Shown piece by piece: positions 14,340-26,073 of a DNA stretch of 64,000 nucleotides. The notes beneath the pieces were generated by a model. It was given only the letters and a program-made list of their open reading frames with translations. It made no database searches and had not been told where the DNA came from. The translations under genes and the position numbers were made by a program. The stretch is from NCBI GenBank assembly GCA_021234155.1, contig JAJEKV010000103.1:870001-934000 (forward strand), given 5' to 3'. The DNA comes from Isoetes taiwanensis (taxonomy: Eukaryota; Streptophyta; Lycopodiopsida; Isoetales; Isoetaceae). How positions within the stretch are numbered: the first letter of the stretch is position 1; every line of letters begins with the position of its first letter.

Positions 14340-15670
14340 CGCTGGGACTTCGTGCGTTTATGTAGAGTAACTTCTGGGCCCTTGCATCATTTTGGGAACT
14401 TGTAGAATGCAAGTGGCCATTAGGTTGTATCCTAAATCTTATTTAATCACTCTCTCTTGCTACTTTATATGAATGTGGATTTTTTGTGGCTATGGATGTG
14501 TTGTGAACCACACTATGTAACCCTTTGAAGGCGTTGCATTTATTGCATTAATTAGTGTGACCTTAGACAACTTATTCATTAATAAGTATGACCTTAGACA
14601 ACTTGTTCATTGTGTATTGCACCTTTATCTTTAGCCACCATTAAAAGTATCTAAGACGTTTAATTAGAACTACCTTTGCGCAAATAAAATATGAAAGATG
14701 TGATCATGCCTCTTGCCAATTATTAAATATGAAATATTACAAATAAGGAAAGATGGAATAGATTTTTTTTAATATATGTATCCCATGTAATATTTGTAAA
14801 AAAACAAAGCTTTGTTTTGAACCATTGACAAAGAATATATTGACCCACATTATATAAATGCAGAACATTAAAAGAACTTATAACACAAGAATTACCATGT
14901 CAAAACTTATATGCATGCAAGCTCCCAAGAAGCTACAACCTCTACTAATTATCACTTCTCAACAGCTTAAAAAACCGAGTGACTGTAAATCATCTTTTTT
15001 ATATGCACTCGGGTTGCTATTAGACATTGATTTTCTAGCCGGTTACGGTTACATACTGAAGTGATGATTTAATGGTAGGTCAAAAAAGCAAATGAAATGA
15101 ATTTCTTCTACTATAGACCAATGTTAATTGTAAGTCATGGCCCTTGTAAGGTAGTGTTATTTTGTCTTGTAATTGTATAGCCTTGGCATCCAGTGGCAGG
15201 TAGACGTAAAATTAACTTCCTTGACTATTATGTAGAAACTCTCAATAGGCTGCCAATGGCCATAATTCTACATGTTGTATGTGAAGAAAATATCTTGAGA
15301 GACCTAAATTGCAGGTGGTTTATTGTTGTGTATATGCATACAGTACCAGTGGGTGTGCATAAAGTCAAAGAATCGGTAGTTATGGTGATGCTGCACATGC
15401 TTCCCCTTTTTTTGAACTGAGAATCTATGTTGGGTTTAGCTTGCTTGTATAAGAGTCTGTCACAATAGATTTTAGAGAAGCAGATTAAATCTCAATTTAG
15501 CTCCCACATGCCACGTATTCCTCCCTATTCTCTAAGAAGCACATCATTTGAACCATCTTCTATTCAATACTTTCTACCACCATAGCAAACTTTGCTTGTT
15601 GGATCTGTAAAAATGGCTTATGGAATCAACACCCCAGCAAGTGGCTTGAATTATAATAGTTTCGAGTTCT
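14340..15670. other. No recognisable gene
   Basis: AT-rich interior of the putative Helitron. The plus-strand open frames are short and match nothing I know. Confidence 0.4.
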
Positions 15671-15674
15671 CTAC

Positions 15675-15758
15675 CTTAGTATTTGCGGCATCCACAGTAA
15701 ACTTAATTGCATCTGTCGCTTCTCTTGATCGCAAATAATACATTCCAACTTTCAGGCC
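15675..15758 (-). pseudogene. Single exon of ribonucleotide reductase large subunit
   Basis: The 84-nt exon encodes 28 residues, GLKVGMYYLR then SREATDAIKFTVDAANTK. It sits between an AG acceptor (CAATTGCAG) and a GTAGAG donor. It matches the GLKTGMYYLRT...A..IQFTVD segment near the C-terminus of class I ribonucleotide reductase large subunits, which make deoxyribonucleotides in the cytosol. Flanking exons with the catalytic cysteines are not seen on either side. I infer an isolated exon, probably captured. Confidence 0.72.
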
Positions 15759-15759
15759 C

Positions 15760-17535
15760 TGCAATTGCACAATTGGAAAGTTTAAAACGAAAAATAAAGA
15801 AAACATAGAGTAAATCTCACCTTTGACCATATGTGAAAGTGGAGGCATATTAATTTGCCAAAATTTGGTTGGTCCAAGATCACGACCATGTATTAATCTA
15901 TCACGTTAACATAAAGAAGCACCCAGATGTTATTAAAATAGAATGCTTTTAAGATCCAAAAATCAACATGCAAAGTTTGACCAAATAAGCACAATTACCC
16001 AATAATTCAGTAATTATCAAATTCGATAATAGAAGTCTTTGAAGCAAAAATTGCCATGCCCCTACAAAATATTAAATAGTGCTTGCAAGAAAGAAAAGGT
16101 AAGAAAATGAAATACAATATTGAAAGCAATGTAAGCATCCATGCATTACCTGATCAATCTTACATGATGTGTTACCACTGATTTTAAAAGATTTGATATG
16201 ATCTTCTTTTGGCATCAGTTATAAAGCAGGATATGAAGCATTCATTGAATATGTAGCAAAATAACAGGGGGTTCCAGGGGAATCTGATATGAATGTAAAA
16301 CAACAATTCCGAAAACTATAGACTATATATCTTTAAAACAATTGAATAGGTTGTTATAAAAAAAAACATGGATTCAAGATAAAAAATAATCATATTAGCT
16401 CACTAGGTACATTGGTTAAAGTAGTCTTATTAGGACATTGAGTTATTTTGGTAGAGGCTCGAATCCCCGTATTTTATATTCTAAAATCTTAGGCAAAGTC
16501 GTATAGAGGTTCGATATTCCCTCAAAACCTTAAGCGAAATCATATTTCATATTTCAAAATCATAGGCGCCTCCAATCATAAATGACTATAAGCGAAATGA
16601 GAGGTGCCCAGAGGATCCAACATATGATCTGGGCCATATGATCGACGAATCCGACGACTGTGGTAGTCCAAGGTGCACCTCGTTTAGAATATGTAGCAAA
16701 ATAACAGCTAATAATTGAGCATATATAAGGTGAGATTGAAAGTTGCAAACCATCAACATTTTATAAGATCTATTAAAAATTTTGGCATGGTTCTAATATA
16801 GCATTACCTGGCTCGAAGACCTCATCATAGTTGGATCTAGAGAATGTATGAAGATCTGCAACCCATAAGATCGAGAACAATCCATAAATGCATAGGTTTG
16901 ATTGCCTTCAATATTCTGTAAAAGTATGCAAATGTCATTCGAAACAAAAGTGCCTTGCACCACAATTGAAATGATAAAAGGTGTTCCTTCTAGTAGTCTG
17001 CATGGTAATAAAATGGCACTGTACATGTCATGGTTTGAATCGAGATGCAGAACTTACATCAGCCTATACAAACATAGCAAATAAAGCATGCTTACATAGA
17101 CGAAGCATGCAGGAGCATTCCATTGGCAAAAGCTCTACATCCAAGAAAATTGAGAAGAGAAATGGACGGTAAGCCTAACGTTTTCGAATTTGTCCCTGTA
17201 AAGAAATTTGAGGCCCTCTTTGTTGCAGTTTCTAGGATGTTGATGCAACTAAAGATCTTTCTACACTCATGTTGTCATTTGATCCTTCAATCTAGACTGA
17301 CAACAAAAAATGCAAAACATATGCCAATTTCTGTCATGATCTATAAAGTATCCCTTTTCATGGCATTATATGCCATGTTTACTGCAACAACATTATATGC
17401 CCTTTTTACTGCAGAATTCCTGTTTACTGCAACAACATTATGTGCCCTTTTTTTTAAGCTAGAAATTGAATCCTATATAGTCTTATTTTATTGGCCGAGA
17501 CACCCCTTCCATTCTATTCAGCGGGGTCTGGTGCC
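15760..17535. other. Intergenic, one SINE-like unit and an exon-like open segment
   Basis: A minus-strand segment at about 16,920-16,808 is flanked by AG and GT and looks exon-like, but I do not recognise its product. Around 17,370-17,450 a block with TTTACTGCAACAACATTAT is repeated twice. Nothing else is recognised. Confidence 0.35.
16396..16466 (+). repeat. tRNA-derived (SINE-like) internal promoter
   Basis: TAGCTCACTAGGTACATTGG resembles an A box, and GGCTCGAATCC at 16,456-16,466 is a good B box, 40-45 bp downstream. No cloverleaf can be drawn, so a SINE head is more likely than a tRNA gene. Confidence 0.45.
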
Positions 17536-17554
17536 ATCTTTTCCATGGCTTTTT

Positions 17555-19016
17555 TTTTTTTTTTTTTTTTTTTTTTATGAACGTGGATCTTTATTACTCA
17601 AAAGAATACAAAGACTATATGGGGGACTCAAAACCCAGTGGAGAAGATATCCACTAGAGCAACACTACCCACCACATACATAACATAGAACTGCAGAGAA
17701 CACAGATCACCATGAGCACAACTGTTTGCTATGTGTGAATCTGAAGATATTGCTCCCAAATGACACTTTTGATGTCATCCTTTAAGGAAGAACACTTGTA
17801 CGCCTTCACAATGCGACTGCGGGCATCGCTAAGCACTAGTATCTGAAAAGAGCGTCCCTTGAAGATGAGGAGATTTCATCTCTTCCGATGGACCCGAGAT
17901 AATCCAAGCGGATGCTAAGTGGAAAGCCCTTTTGCCAACTTGTCCCAAGAACTAGGATAGGCTCGACAATAGGACACGCTAACTATTCAAGTCACAATGG
18001 AAAAGACTCGAGCCAACGCCAAGTAAGTCGAACATGGTGACACAAGAAAAAGCGATTGCTCAATTGTCTCATCCCTCTCTAGCGTGCAAAGAGGGCAGAT
18101 CCGCGAGACTTACGGATGAAAATCGATGAACAACAATGTTTACCCGCACGCATCTATGAATGATCTGCCACCATAAAATGGATAGCTTAGGATGAAGCAA
18201 TTTATTCCATACCCATTGCCAGACTGCTTTACGATGAGGCTCGGGGATAACTAAAGGTCACTTTGGCGATGGAGGCAACACCTCAGGATGAAGCAGGACC
18301 ACATACATTGAGTGCACCAGGTGCTCCTCCTTAACACTGCCATGAACCACCCAGAGCTGGGGAGCCACGTCTTGTGGGTGTGGAGGAAGTGTAGCAGCTA
18401 CTTTTTCCCAAATGGCCCGGTCCCAACGAAGGAGAAGAAACTTCAATTTGAACTCATTCCACGTCAACAATCTTGTCTCATTATACCATGCAGATACCTG
18501 AAGGAGACCTGCTTTGCCACCGACCAGAAGCGTTAGCGTCAATGGATGGACCCGAAGAGACCGGGGGACAATCTGCTGGCCCGTCACCCAAAGGGATCCA
18601 CCAACAACCGGGTCATGTAGGATATGTGTGGGCCATTGGATGGAATCCCCGAAACAAAGTGCATACAGTCTCCCAAGCGACTAGCAACCCCTTGAGGAAA
18701 GGAGATGCATTAGGATATGGAGAAAGTGGATAGAATAATGCCCATGGGAGGAGAGGCTTAATGGATGGAGAGCCAAAGGAAATGCACATCTGTAAAGACT
18801 GGTGAATGAGACGCAGACCTGGAGAATTATCAGCATTATTGAGAATCCGCCATATGAACTTAGAAATCAGCACCTTGCTCTGGAGAAGAAAGTGAATCAT
18901 CCCCAGCCCCCCACAACGTTTAGGCATAATGCACTTCGCCCAACTAACTTTAACATCAGCTCCTTCTTCAGTGCCACCCCAGATGAAGTTCCTGACAGTA
19001 CGAACAATGAGCTGCA
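17555..19016 (-). mobile_element. 5'-truncated L1-type LINE with poly(A) and target-site duplication
   Basis: The minus strand encodes the end of an L1 reverse transcriptase: NFIWGG, KVSWAKCIMPKRCGGLGM and LISKFIWRI at 19,017-18,850. A zf-RVT-like domain follows around 18,240-18,090 (KAVWQWVWNKLLHPKLS, ILWWQIIHRCVRVN). A run of about 27 T at 17,550-17,576 is the poly(A) tail seen from the plus strand. Both ends are bordered by TTTTCCATGGCTTTTT (17,539-17,554 and 19,017-19,032), a 16-bp target-site duplication. Frameshifts and stops are present. It starts in the thumb region of the RT, so it arrived truncated. Confidence 0.88.
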
Positions 19017-19032
19017 TTTTCCATGGCTTTTT

Positions 19033-20110
19033 ATTAAGCTCAACACATGCTTTACAATCTTCTAGATGTGGCCAGGTTCCTGTGATATACTAACATCTGA
19101 TTTAAAATCTACAACAAATTCACAAAGGTAAAAATCAACTCTGACTTGGGAATAAGCATCACAAATCATATTACCTATATAAATATTGCTTGTTTGCAGC
19201 AGAAATCACAACTCAGAATTTGGAGTTTTTGCAGGCTTTAAGCTTCAAAACAACACAAATATCCATGCAAACCTACCTAGAATAGGGCTTTTAAGCAGGC
19301 TCACAATTTATTTAATCTTTTTCTTCCTCGAAACTGCCCTGTTCTTAAGCAGCCTGCTGAGGATTTGCAGGCTGCTTGGACATGATACAGAACTATGCTT
19401 AAAAAACCGACTCTTATATGCCAATCAAGTAGCAAATAACCATTTTTTTTCCAAGAAAAGCATCTAGATAAGCATAAGTTCCATGCGATTGCACCATACA
19501 TCCTTGCCAGCACCTCATACCGGCGTGCTTTGTTGCGAGGTTGCTCTGTTTCTTCAATGCGGAGCTAGAAGCAAGCACCGGACGTTACACATGCAGGCTA
19601 TCCAGTTGATGCTCTTTTCTTTTAAATCTAGTAATCTCAGTCCAACTACAACAACATTCTTGCTCCGCCAAGAAGTCATGCTCTGGATCATTTCGGATTG
19701 TTCATGTGAATCCCCCATGTGCCAAGAAGAGAAAAGCGGGTGCTATAATATTTGGACGGCATAGTTCTCAGTATTCGATTGAAAATTTTCGGCATGGCTG
19801 TATTCTACCCTAAATCTTGTGTAGGTATTTCCATCGTTCGGATATTTGACGTTTAAGAAATTACTTGGTAGCTATAGATTCAGGATCTAATGTTTAGGGT
19901 CTGGGTTCAGGGTCGTCTGCAAGACAGCCCTCTATAAGGATCCGTGGATCAAGAGACAAATTCTAGTATAGCGTGTCACGCGGGATTTCGCAAAGAAATT
20001 AGAACAGAAAGAACGAAACAGAAAAGCGAAGAACTATATGCCATGATAAGACGCCTTGAATATCAAAAGGAGTACATGAGATCTTGCTAAGATGAGAAAA
20101 CTGAAACAAG
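19033..20110. other. No recognisable gene
   Basis: AT-rich. It includes a small hairpin AAGCAGCCTGC/GCAGGCTGCTT at about 19,348-19,378. The part at 19,880-20,110 could be remnant LTR sequence of the gypsy element that follows, but I see no second LTR. Confidence 0.35.
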
Positions 20111-20116
20111 ACGATA

Positions 20117-22870
20117 CTAAGTCTCATCAAAAAACTTGAGATCTAACTCTACTGATATATATAGTACAATGGCCTTGGGCCCAGAATAGACATATGACAG
20201 AGCCTTTCTGATCTCGGTCACCAACTCCTGGATCATATGCTTGATTTGAGGGAATCTTTGCAGTGCCATCATTAGTGCCTGGAATCCTCCTAATTTAAGG
20301 CCAAACTCCCGGGAGGCGATCATTTGTCTTGTCTGGTCCTCTTCGTGGGTCTTTCCATGCGCTAACAGATATCACAGTGGCATGCATGAGCGTGGGCGTA
20401 TTTGAACAGCGTGGGCCAAAAATAGCCAGCCAAAAGAATTTTTCGTGTCGTGTTATCACCACTAAAATGGTCTCCACCAAGGCCTTCATGGGCTTGGCGA
20501 ACTATCTCTGGGACTTCATGAGGAAGAACACATCTGTGCAAAATCATATCCTTGCCACGCTTGTAAAAATGTCCAGCAACCATGGTATAGTCACGGACTT
20601 CACAAAGGAACTGTTGACGGTGTGAGCGCAACTTTTCAAGAGAAAGCGTGGGATCTTCAGATGGTAAGGCATCAGAGAAAAGATATTGTTGGTAGTCGTG
20701 AAACTAGTGTGGCATCACTGTGACCAAGAAGAATTGAGCATCTGGGGAAACTGTCAGAAATTCAAAGGGAGCAAACTCTTGGAGAAGCAGCACCCAGCGA
20801 GCAATACGTCCCCTGGGCGTGGTCTTATTGATCAGATAGAGCAGAGCTTAATGATCCACAAGAAACTTGATTTTGCTACCCAGCAAATCGTGACAGAACC
20901 GTTGTACACAGAAGATGAGTCCAAGACTTGGACTCCAAGTGCTTCTCATTCTGTGGCAGAATAATTTTTCTCGGCAGGCTTGAGTTTTCTGCTTACATAG
21001 CAAATCGGTTTGTCAAGCTCAGAAGCATATTCCTGGGAAAGAACAGCACCAATAGCAAAAGATGAAACATCCATATGAACGTGAAATAGTTTGTCTCATT
21101 GAGGTGGAACAAGAGCAGGGGCTTGAGTAAGCAGAACCTTCAATTTTTGAAAGGCTGCATCCGCCTAGTTTCCAAGCCCAAGTGGATTCATCACCTGTGA
21201 GTTTATGAATGGGATCAACAATGGTAGTTAGTCCAGGAATGAAGGTAGCATAGTAATTTACTTTCCTAAGAAACGAGCGTGTCTCTTTAATGTTGATAGG
21301 GGCCTGAGCTTTGAGCACACATGATCTTTGCAGGGTCTGTGGTAATGTCTTCTTTACTGACAACATGGCCAAGAAGGACACCCGAAGTGACGCTGAAAGT
21401 ACAAATCTCAGGATTCAAACTAATGCCTGATTCATCACATTATTGCAAGGCGCGAGATAGGGATCACACAAGGATACAATAGCGTGGTCTTTATCTAGAC
21501 TCATATCGCCCCAAGTATCAACATACTCAGGATAGACAGATATTAAAGGCAAGTCGATGGCCGATGCTTGGACGTGATAAGTGTTTTGAAGATCCTCCGA
21601 GTCATTATCAGAGAGCGATGTTTCAGCATGTTCAACAGAGATGAGTTTCTCAGTTTCAAGATCCATAGTGGCATTCAATTGGCCATCAGTAATGACAAGT
21701 TGGTCAGTGTCCAATAGTGAATGCTTTTAGCCTGGGGGAGGAAAGATCGTCCAACCAACATTTCATAATCACTAGGATACTCTCCAGTATTCTAAACACC
21801 AAATTCCAAGGGGAATTTGAGATCATCGATGCTGATGTGAAGAATGGGAGTGACGCCTTGAGGGCACGATGTGTCCATTGGCGAGCTTGATGTTAAAAGG
21901 AGCACGATATAGTTGAGTGATCCCCACTTGTTTCCTGAGTTTATCCATGATAAGGTTGACAGCACTGCCTCCATCAATTTGTACATGATTAATATGTTGA
22001 TTCCCAATAGTTCCATGAACTGTGGGTGTGGAAATGGCGACCGCGCCAACAAAAACAGTGGGTAGTGGTAATTGTTCCCTGAGGGTAGGACATAGCTTTA
22101 AGATAGTGGAGAGACTGAGGGAAATTTTGATCTTGGCGAGTTCTTCTTGCAGCTCCAAGGGAATGTGAGCTAAGGGATCAGCAGGATCCAATGTTGCGGA
22201 TGCCTGGGGCATCGAGGCTGAAACTTCCTTCAGGAATACGACTTCAACAACTATATTGGAATACGGTTGAGCGGGTGAGGTGGTCATACATGTGGAAGCG
22301 CTTCCTGGCACTGTTGAGCGCATGTGGTGGCGTGAACATTGGCCAGCGTGGGTCCTTCAACAGCTTACATGAGCTTGGGAATACTTTGACGGACTTTGGG
22401 CATAACATGAGGCATGAGCTTGTCGAGATCAGGGGCAAAATGTACCATCTTACGTTCCTCACGAGGGACAGTGTCGACTGCAAAAGCAGGTTGCGTGTCA
22501 TGAGGCGTGAGCATCAAAGTGCGGGTACCCAGGTGCTGGCGGGAGATCAGACCAACCCAATTGGATTGTTGTACCGGAGGATTGAGAGCTTGATAGATCT
22601 CTTCTTGAGCTTGTTGGTCCAATACAACAGGTGGAGGAGCTTGTTGGATCCTCTGCTGTTGAGGCGCTCGAGGTGATTTTTTCAAGGTGAGGCGGGAGCC
22701 TTGTTTCCCATTGGCTACACAGAGTTGATAAGCTGTGAGGCGTACTGAGGCAGTTTGGTTAGTGCCTGGAAGTTGTACTTGAACTTGAGGGAGTTGTGAG
22801 CACGCCATGGTGGTGTGCCCCACTCCTGACAGTGATAACATTGAGCTTTTGCAGGATCAAAAGGAGTGCG
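20117..22870 (-). mobile_element. Decayed Ty3/gypsy retrotransposon
   Basis: Domains are found in order on the minus strand, 22,870 to 20,117. A gag zinc knuckle (CYHCQEWG, then HTTMAC after a one-base shift) lies at 22,850-22,800. A protease-like IDGGSAVNLIM is at about 21,985-21,955. The RT palm/thumb end (LNPEICTFSVTSG, LLGHVVSK, ETRSFLRKVNYYATFIPGL, HKLTGDESTWAW) is at 21,420-21,160. The RNase H end (FLVDH, LINKTTPRGRIARWVLLLQEF) is at about 20,870-20,770. An integrase H2C2 zinc domain (AHEGLGGDHFSGDNTTRKIL, YFWPTL, CHCDIC) is at 20,500-20,362. The RT fingers and YxDD core and the integrase catalytic core are missing. No LTRs are found. Many stops are present. It abuts the transposase fragment at about 23,050. 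Confidence 0.82.
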
Positions 22871-23077
22871 TGAGCTTTGGCCTCGTGATTGTTAAGGTGG
22901 CTGAAGTTGTGGTGTTGTGGATATTGCTAAGGCATCATCTGAACTTGAAAGACTATTTTTTGTCGAGAAGGCATGGGGTGAGAGCGCGTGCATTCTTCAG
23001 TAGCATAATTGCATATATAAGTAATGTGAACAAGAATTGATACTTGAATGCTGCACCGATACTGAGATTACATGCAC

Positions 23078-23759
23078 TTTAATGTGTAGTTCTCAGCAAA
23101 TTCCACTACTCAGACTACCACATCTGAGGATAGATTTTCCAGCAGCTCACGAAATTGCTTATCTTGCCACTTGTACCTAATGTTATGCAAAGGAAACCTC
23201 TTCAATCTATCACGTAACTTATCTACAAATTCCCTAGAAGTGGTCTTTTTGTATTCATGCTTCAAAATCTTCCTTAATTTTCCATTCTTACTCACTCCTG
23301 CATCCTCGTACTCCAAATACTCCCAACTCACTTCTACATCACCCAATTCAAGAGGACATATATGTAACTTGGAAATACCACACTTCTCACAAGTTCCATA
23401 AAGGCACTCCTTTCTATGGAACTCATCATCAGCTCTTTTTGGACAAACAATGCACCCCCATAACTCATTTTTTGAAGAGAATGTTAATGTGTGAGCATTA
23501 CAAGTGCAGCTATGGTGAGGTTCACAAACACTACATGTACATTCACAAGGTTCAGAATGCTTCTTTCTCATTGTTTTGATCCATCAAGCAACATTTCAAG
23601 CCTAACATGATGAATACAACAACATGCATTATAGTCTTTTAGCTTCACCACAAACCACGGTCTTAACTTTTGAAAAGATCTTGCTCCTACCTTAACTTCA
23701 GGGTATTCTTCTTTGAACCATTCATACAATTGCATCTGGAAGAATATATGTGTTAGCAT
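23078..23759 (-). pseudogene. Transposase-like fragment, copy 3 (DFAENY/HGKG family)
   Basis: 23,759-23,590 encodes YEWFKEEYPEVKVGARSFQKL, then RPWFVVKL and CCCIHHVRLEMLL. After a one-base shift 23,571-23,110 encodes a Cys-rich region (CECTCSVC, HSCTC, ELWGCIVCPK, CEKCGISKLHICP) and a helical segment ending in SSDVVV. A further shifted piece at 23,121-23,078 gives VVEFAENYTLK, where the expected first acidic position D is E. Segment order and residues match the copy at 56.8-58.8 kb, so the two are paralogous. Homology stops at about 23,050 where gypsy sequence begins, so the catalytic second half is lost. Confidence 0.75.
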
Positions 23760-23769
23760 GTGAAAGAAC

Positions 23770-24072
23770 TTTCAAAAGACTAGTAACCACCACTATAGCG
23801 AAAAACACTCCATTGTAGCTCGAAGATTACACTTGACCTATATTTGAGATACAAACCATTATGGCTGCACTCGAACTATATTTGAAACATACACCATTAT
23901 GGTTGCACTCAAACTATATATGTTTGAAACACACACCATTATAGTTGGAGCTCCAATATAGCTAGAAACATATATTCACACTATAATTCAAACACAAGCC
24001 ACTTACAGCTCGAAAAATACACTCAGACTATAATTCAAACACAACCACTTATAGTTGGAAAACAATTATAGC
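23770..24072. repeat. Degenerate repeats with TATAGCTC/CTATAATTCAAACAC units
   Basis: About five diverged units of about 50-60 bp built on ACACCATTATGGTTGCACTC and ACTATAATTCAAACACAA. The same units continue at 24,815-24,940 after the LINE copy, which shows that the LINE inserted into this array. Confidence 0.6.
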
Positions 24073-24074
24073 TC

Positions 24075-24812
24075 CAAGGAAGGAAGGAAGGAAGAGATTT
24101 TTAACGTCCACGGAACCCAATCGGGTTATGGGACTCACAAGTACAAGACGGGACCGAAGGCCCTTACAAACAAAATAAAATATAATCACCATGGCCCAGA
24201 TTAAAAACCACATGGGAAAAAACTGTTGCCAGGATGACTACATATCCAAAAATCCATGCTATTGCAAGAAGCAACAAGCATACCTCCAACAAACAAAACT
24301 TCACCAAACGCCTCCAGGCAGTAACCTCTTCACGGTGGGTCTTGAGGATCTGCGCCTTGAACTTACACAGCTAAATCTCCATCTCCTCGCTAAAACCCGA
24401 GCAAATAGATCTTGGTGCAAAGATCACAGTGCTGACCCAGGCGGCTCGATCAAACCACTAGACCATAAGAGCTGCCACCGGGAATGTGTCAAGTCCCTAA
24501 ACCCGCAGGCGACTACCTGCAAAAAGCGGTGGCCTGAGGGGCACCGATGGAGCTGAAAACAAAGCATCAATAGGCCGAACTCCAATCACCTAAGCCTTGG
24601 GAAGGCGTTGAGGAAACGCGGGAAATCGCTCGGAGGAGGTGCATCCTCACCGGCCAAAGCGCTCACTCCCGAGCGCCACCCATCACTGCACCTCCCAGGC
24701 GCCACCCTTCACTGCACCCAGGCGACCAAACAGGCGCCCAGGCGCTCAGGCAGGCGCCCGGCCCAGGCGCTCAGGCAGGCGGAAGGGAGGAGGCGCTCAG
24801 GCAAAAATGGAA
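24075..24812 (-). mobile_element. LINE/SINE copy 3, GC-rich body
   Basis: A GGAA tail (24,075-24,094) and the conserved 3' terminus (24,095-24,225, with ACGTCCACGG, AATCGGGTTATGGGAC and CCCAGATTAAAAA) mark the 3' end of the family also seen at 0.35, 8.5, 27.0 and 34.5 kb. The rest, to about 24,812, is GC-rich and includes an array of GGCGCTCAGGCA/GGCGCCCAGGCG units at 24,700-24,800. No ORF2 homology is visible, so this may be a SINE that shares the LINE tail. Confidence 0.6.
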
Positions 24813-24939
24813 CTATAGGTAAAGACAAGCCACTATAGCTAATCTATAAGCCATTGTAGCTGAAGAACGCAATGGAGCTATAATGAAAAATATACATGAT
24901 ATAATTGTAATCCAAACACTGTAGCTACAACCTAAATTT

Positions 24940-25790
24940 GTAGTTTGGAAGCATGAAAACATTTCACATTTGGATCTGTAGGTGGAAAATATGATAACTA
25001 AAATGATGTGCAAACTTTGAAAAGTTCACTTCTAGAACTATATACCACATCTGGAAGAACATAAGGAGAGAGATTAACTTGAGATTGTTCCAGATAATAT
25101 GTTGCATGTTTCTATAATATTTCTTATTTGGAGAAGCTCTAGTGTTTGAGACCTGGTCCAAAACATTTGTACAAGCATAATAATACAAATTTTTTGGACC
25201 AGGTCCAAAACATTTGTACAAGCATAATAGTTGAATCTGAGATAGAGTCACACCTTTTAGATCTTCTATAATACACCCACTCCATTACAGTCAATTTCTT
25301 CCTTGTTTTTCTTTGCAGCCGCAATATTTCTGGGATGAACATAAAGTAACTTTCCAATTTTTCTATTGCTCAAATTCTCATTTTCTCCACCAACTGCCAT
25401 TGCCAAACAATTCTTCTTTGCAGACAATTATCCAAATTTATAGACTGCGTCACCGTCTTAATAAACTCTCTTATGTTTGTTATCATTTAATTTTGATCTC
25501 CCACAATTCCATCCAATGCCTTATGCTGAATAAATAATTTAGAATACCTCTTTTCATTTGTACACTCATATTCTTAGACTGCATCAAAAATGATTCCACT
25601 AGATTCAGACCCATTCTGGTCTAAGTGGCTATGCTTTTTTCTATGCCTTCTGAACCTGCACTAGATTGCAAGACCAATGTTCTTTCTTTCTTCTCCGTTG
25701 GTGCCATTTCCTCTCTGTTTCCTATTCTCTTATTCTTTTCTTCCTCTCTAGCCCATGCTCCCATTTTGCATTTCCTTCTAGAAAATGCAT
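24940..25790. other. No recognisable gene; one short duplication
   Basis: TCCAAAACATTTGTACAAGC occurs twice (about 25,154 and 25,205), the second next to a GGACCAGGTCC palindrome. Nothing else is recognised. Confidence 0.45.
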
Positions 25791-25799
25791 GTGAAGGCT

Positions 25800-26065
25800 G
25801 GTGGAGTTGTTTCCGCTGCTAGGGTGGGAGCGGCAAGACCTGATCGTCCTCGCCATCTTTTGGTTCGGTTTCAAGACACTCTTAGCCGCTTACAGGTTCT
25901 TCAGCATGGAAACCATCTCAGAGCAGGAGGACCTCTCCCCTCTTCAATTGTGTAACCGTAAGGAGGAGCTCTGCAAGGTGAGGGCAGCCCGCCTGCAAAA
26001 GAAATGGGCAGTGTACAGGGGAGGCGCAGCAATTATTCTAGATCAATGGCCTTCCAATCCTTGGA
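25800..26065 (+). pseudogene. L1 ORF1-like RNA-binding-domain remnant
   Basis: One frame reads RPRHLLVRFQDTLSRLQVLQHG. After a one-base shift the next frame reads SEQEDLSPLQLCNRKEELCKV and RAARLQKKWAVYRGG. This order (RPR-V-F, then DLS/T-P---RRK---, then G--AYLRG) is what I know from the C-terminal domain of L1 ORF1 (Transposase_22 type). It is interrupted after 26,073 by the hAT MITE. Frame decay shows that it is not functional. Confidence 0.5.
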
Positions 26066-26073
26066 CTGGCTAT

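Noticed and set aside
16396-16466. A functional tRNA gene
   Set aside because: Same reason: box motifs without a cloverleaf.
16793-17026. Further ribonucleotide reductase exon
   Set aside because: The segment is flanked by AG and GT, but none of its three frames matches the enzyme.
17123-17683. Plus-strand open frame of 186 codons
   Set aside because: It reads through the poly(T) that is the L1 tail and has no domain.
22191-22676. Long plus-strand open frame of 161 codons
   Set aside because: It is antisense to the gypsy gag-protease region, which carries recognisable motifs.
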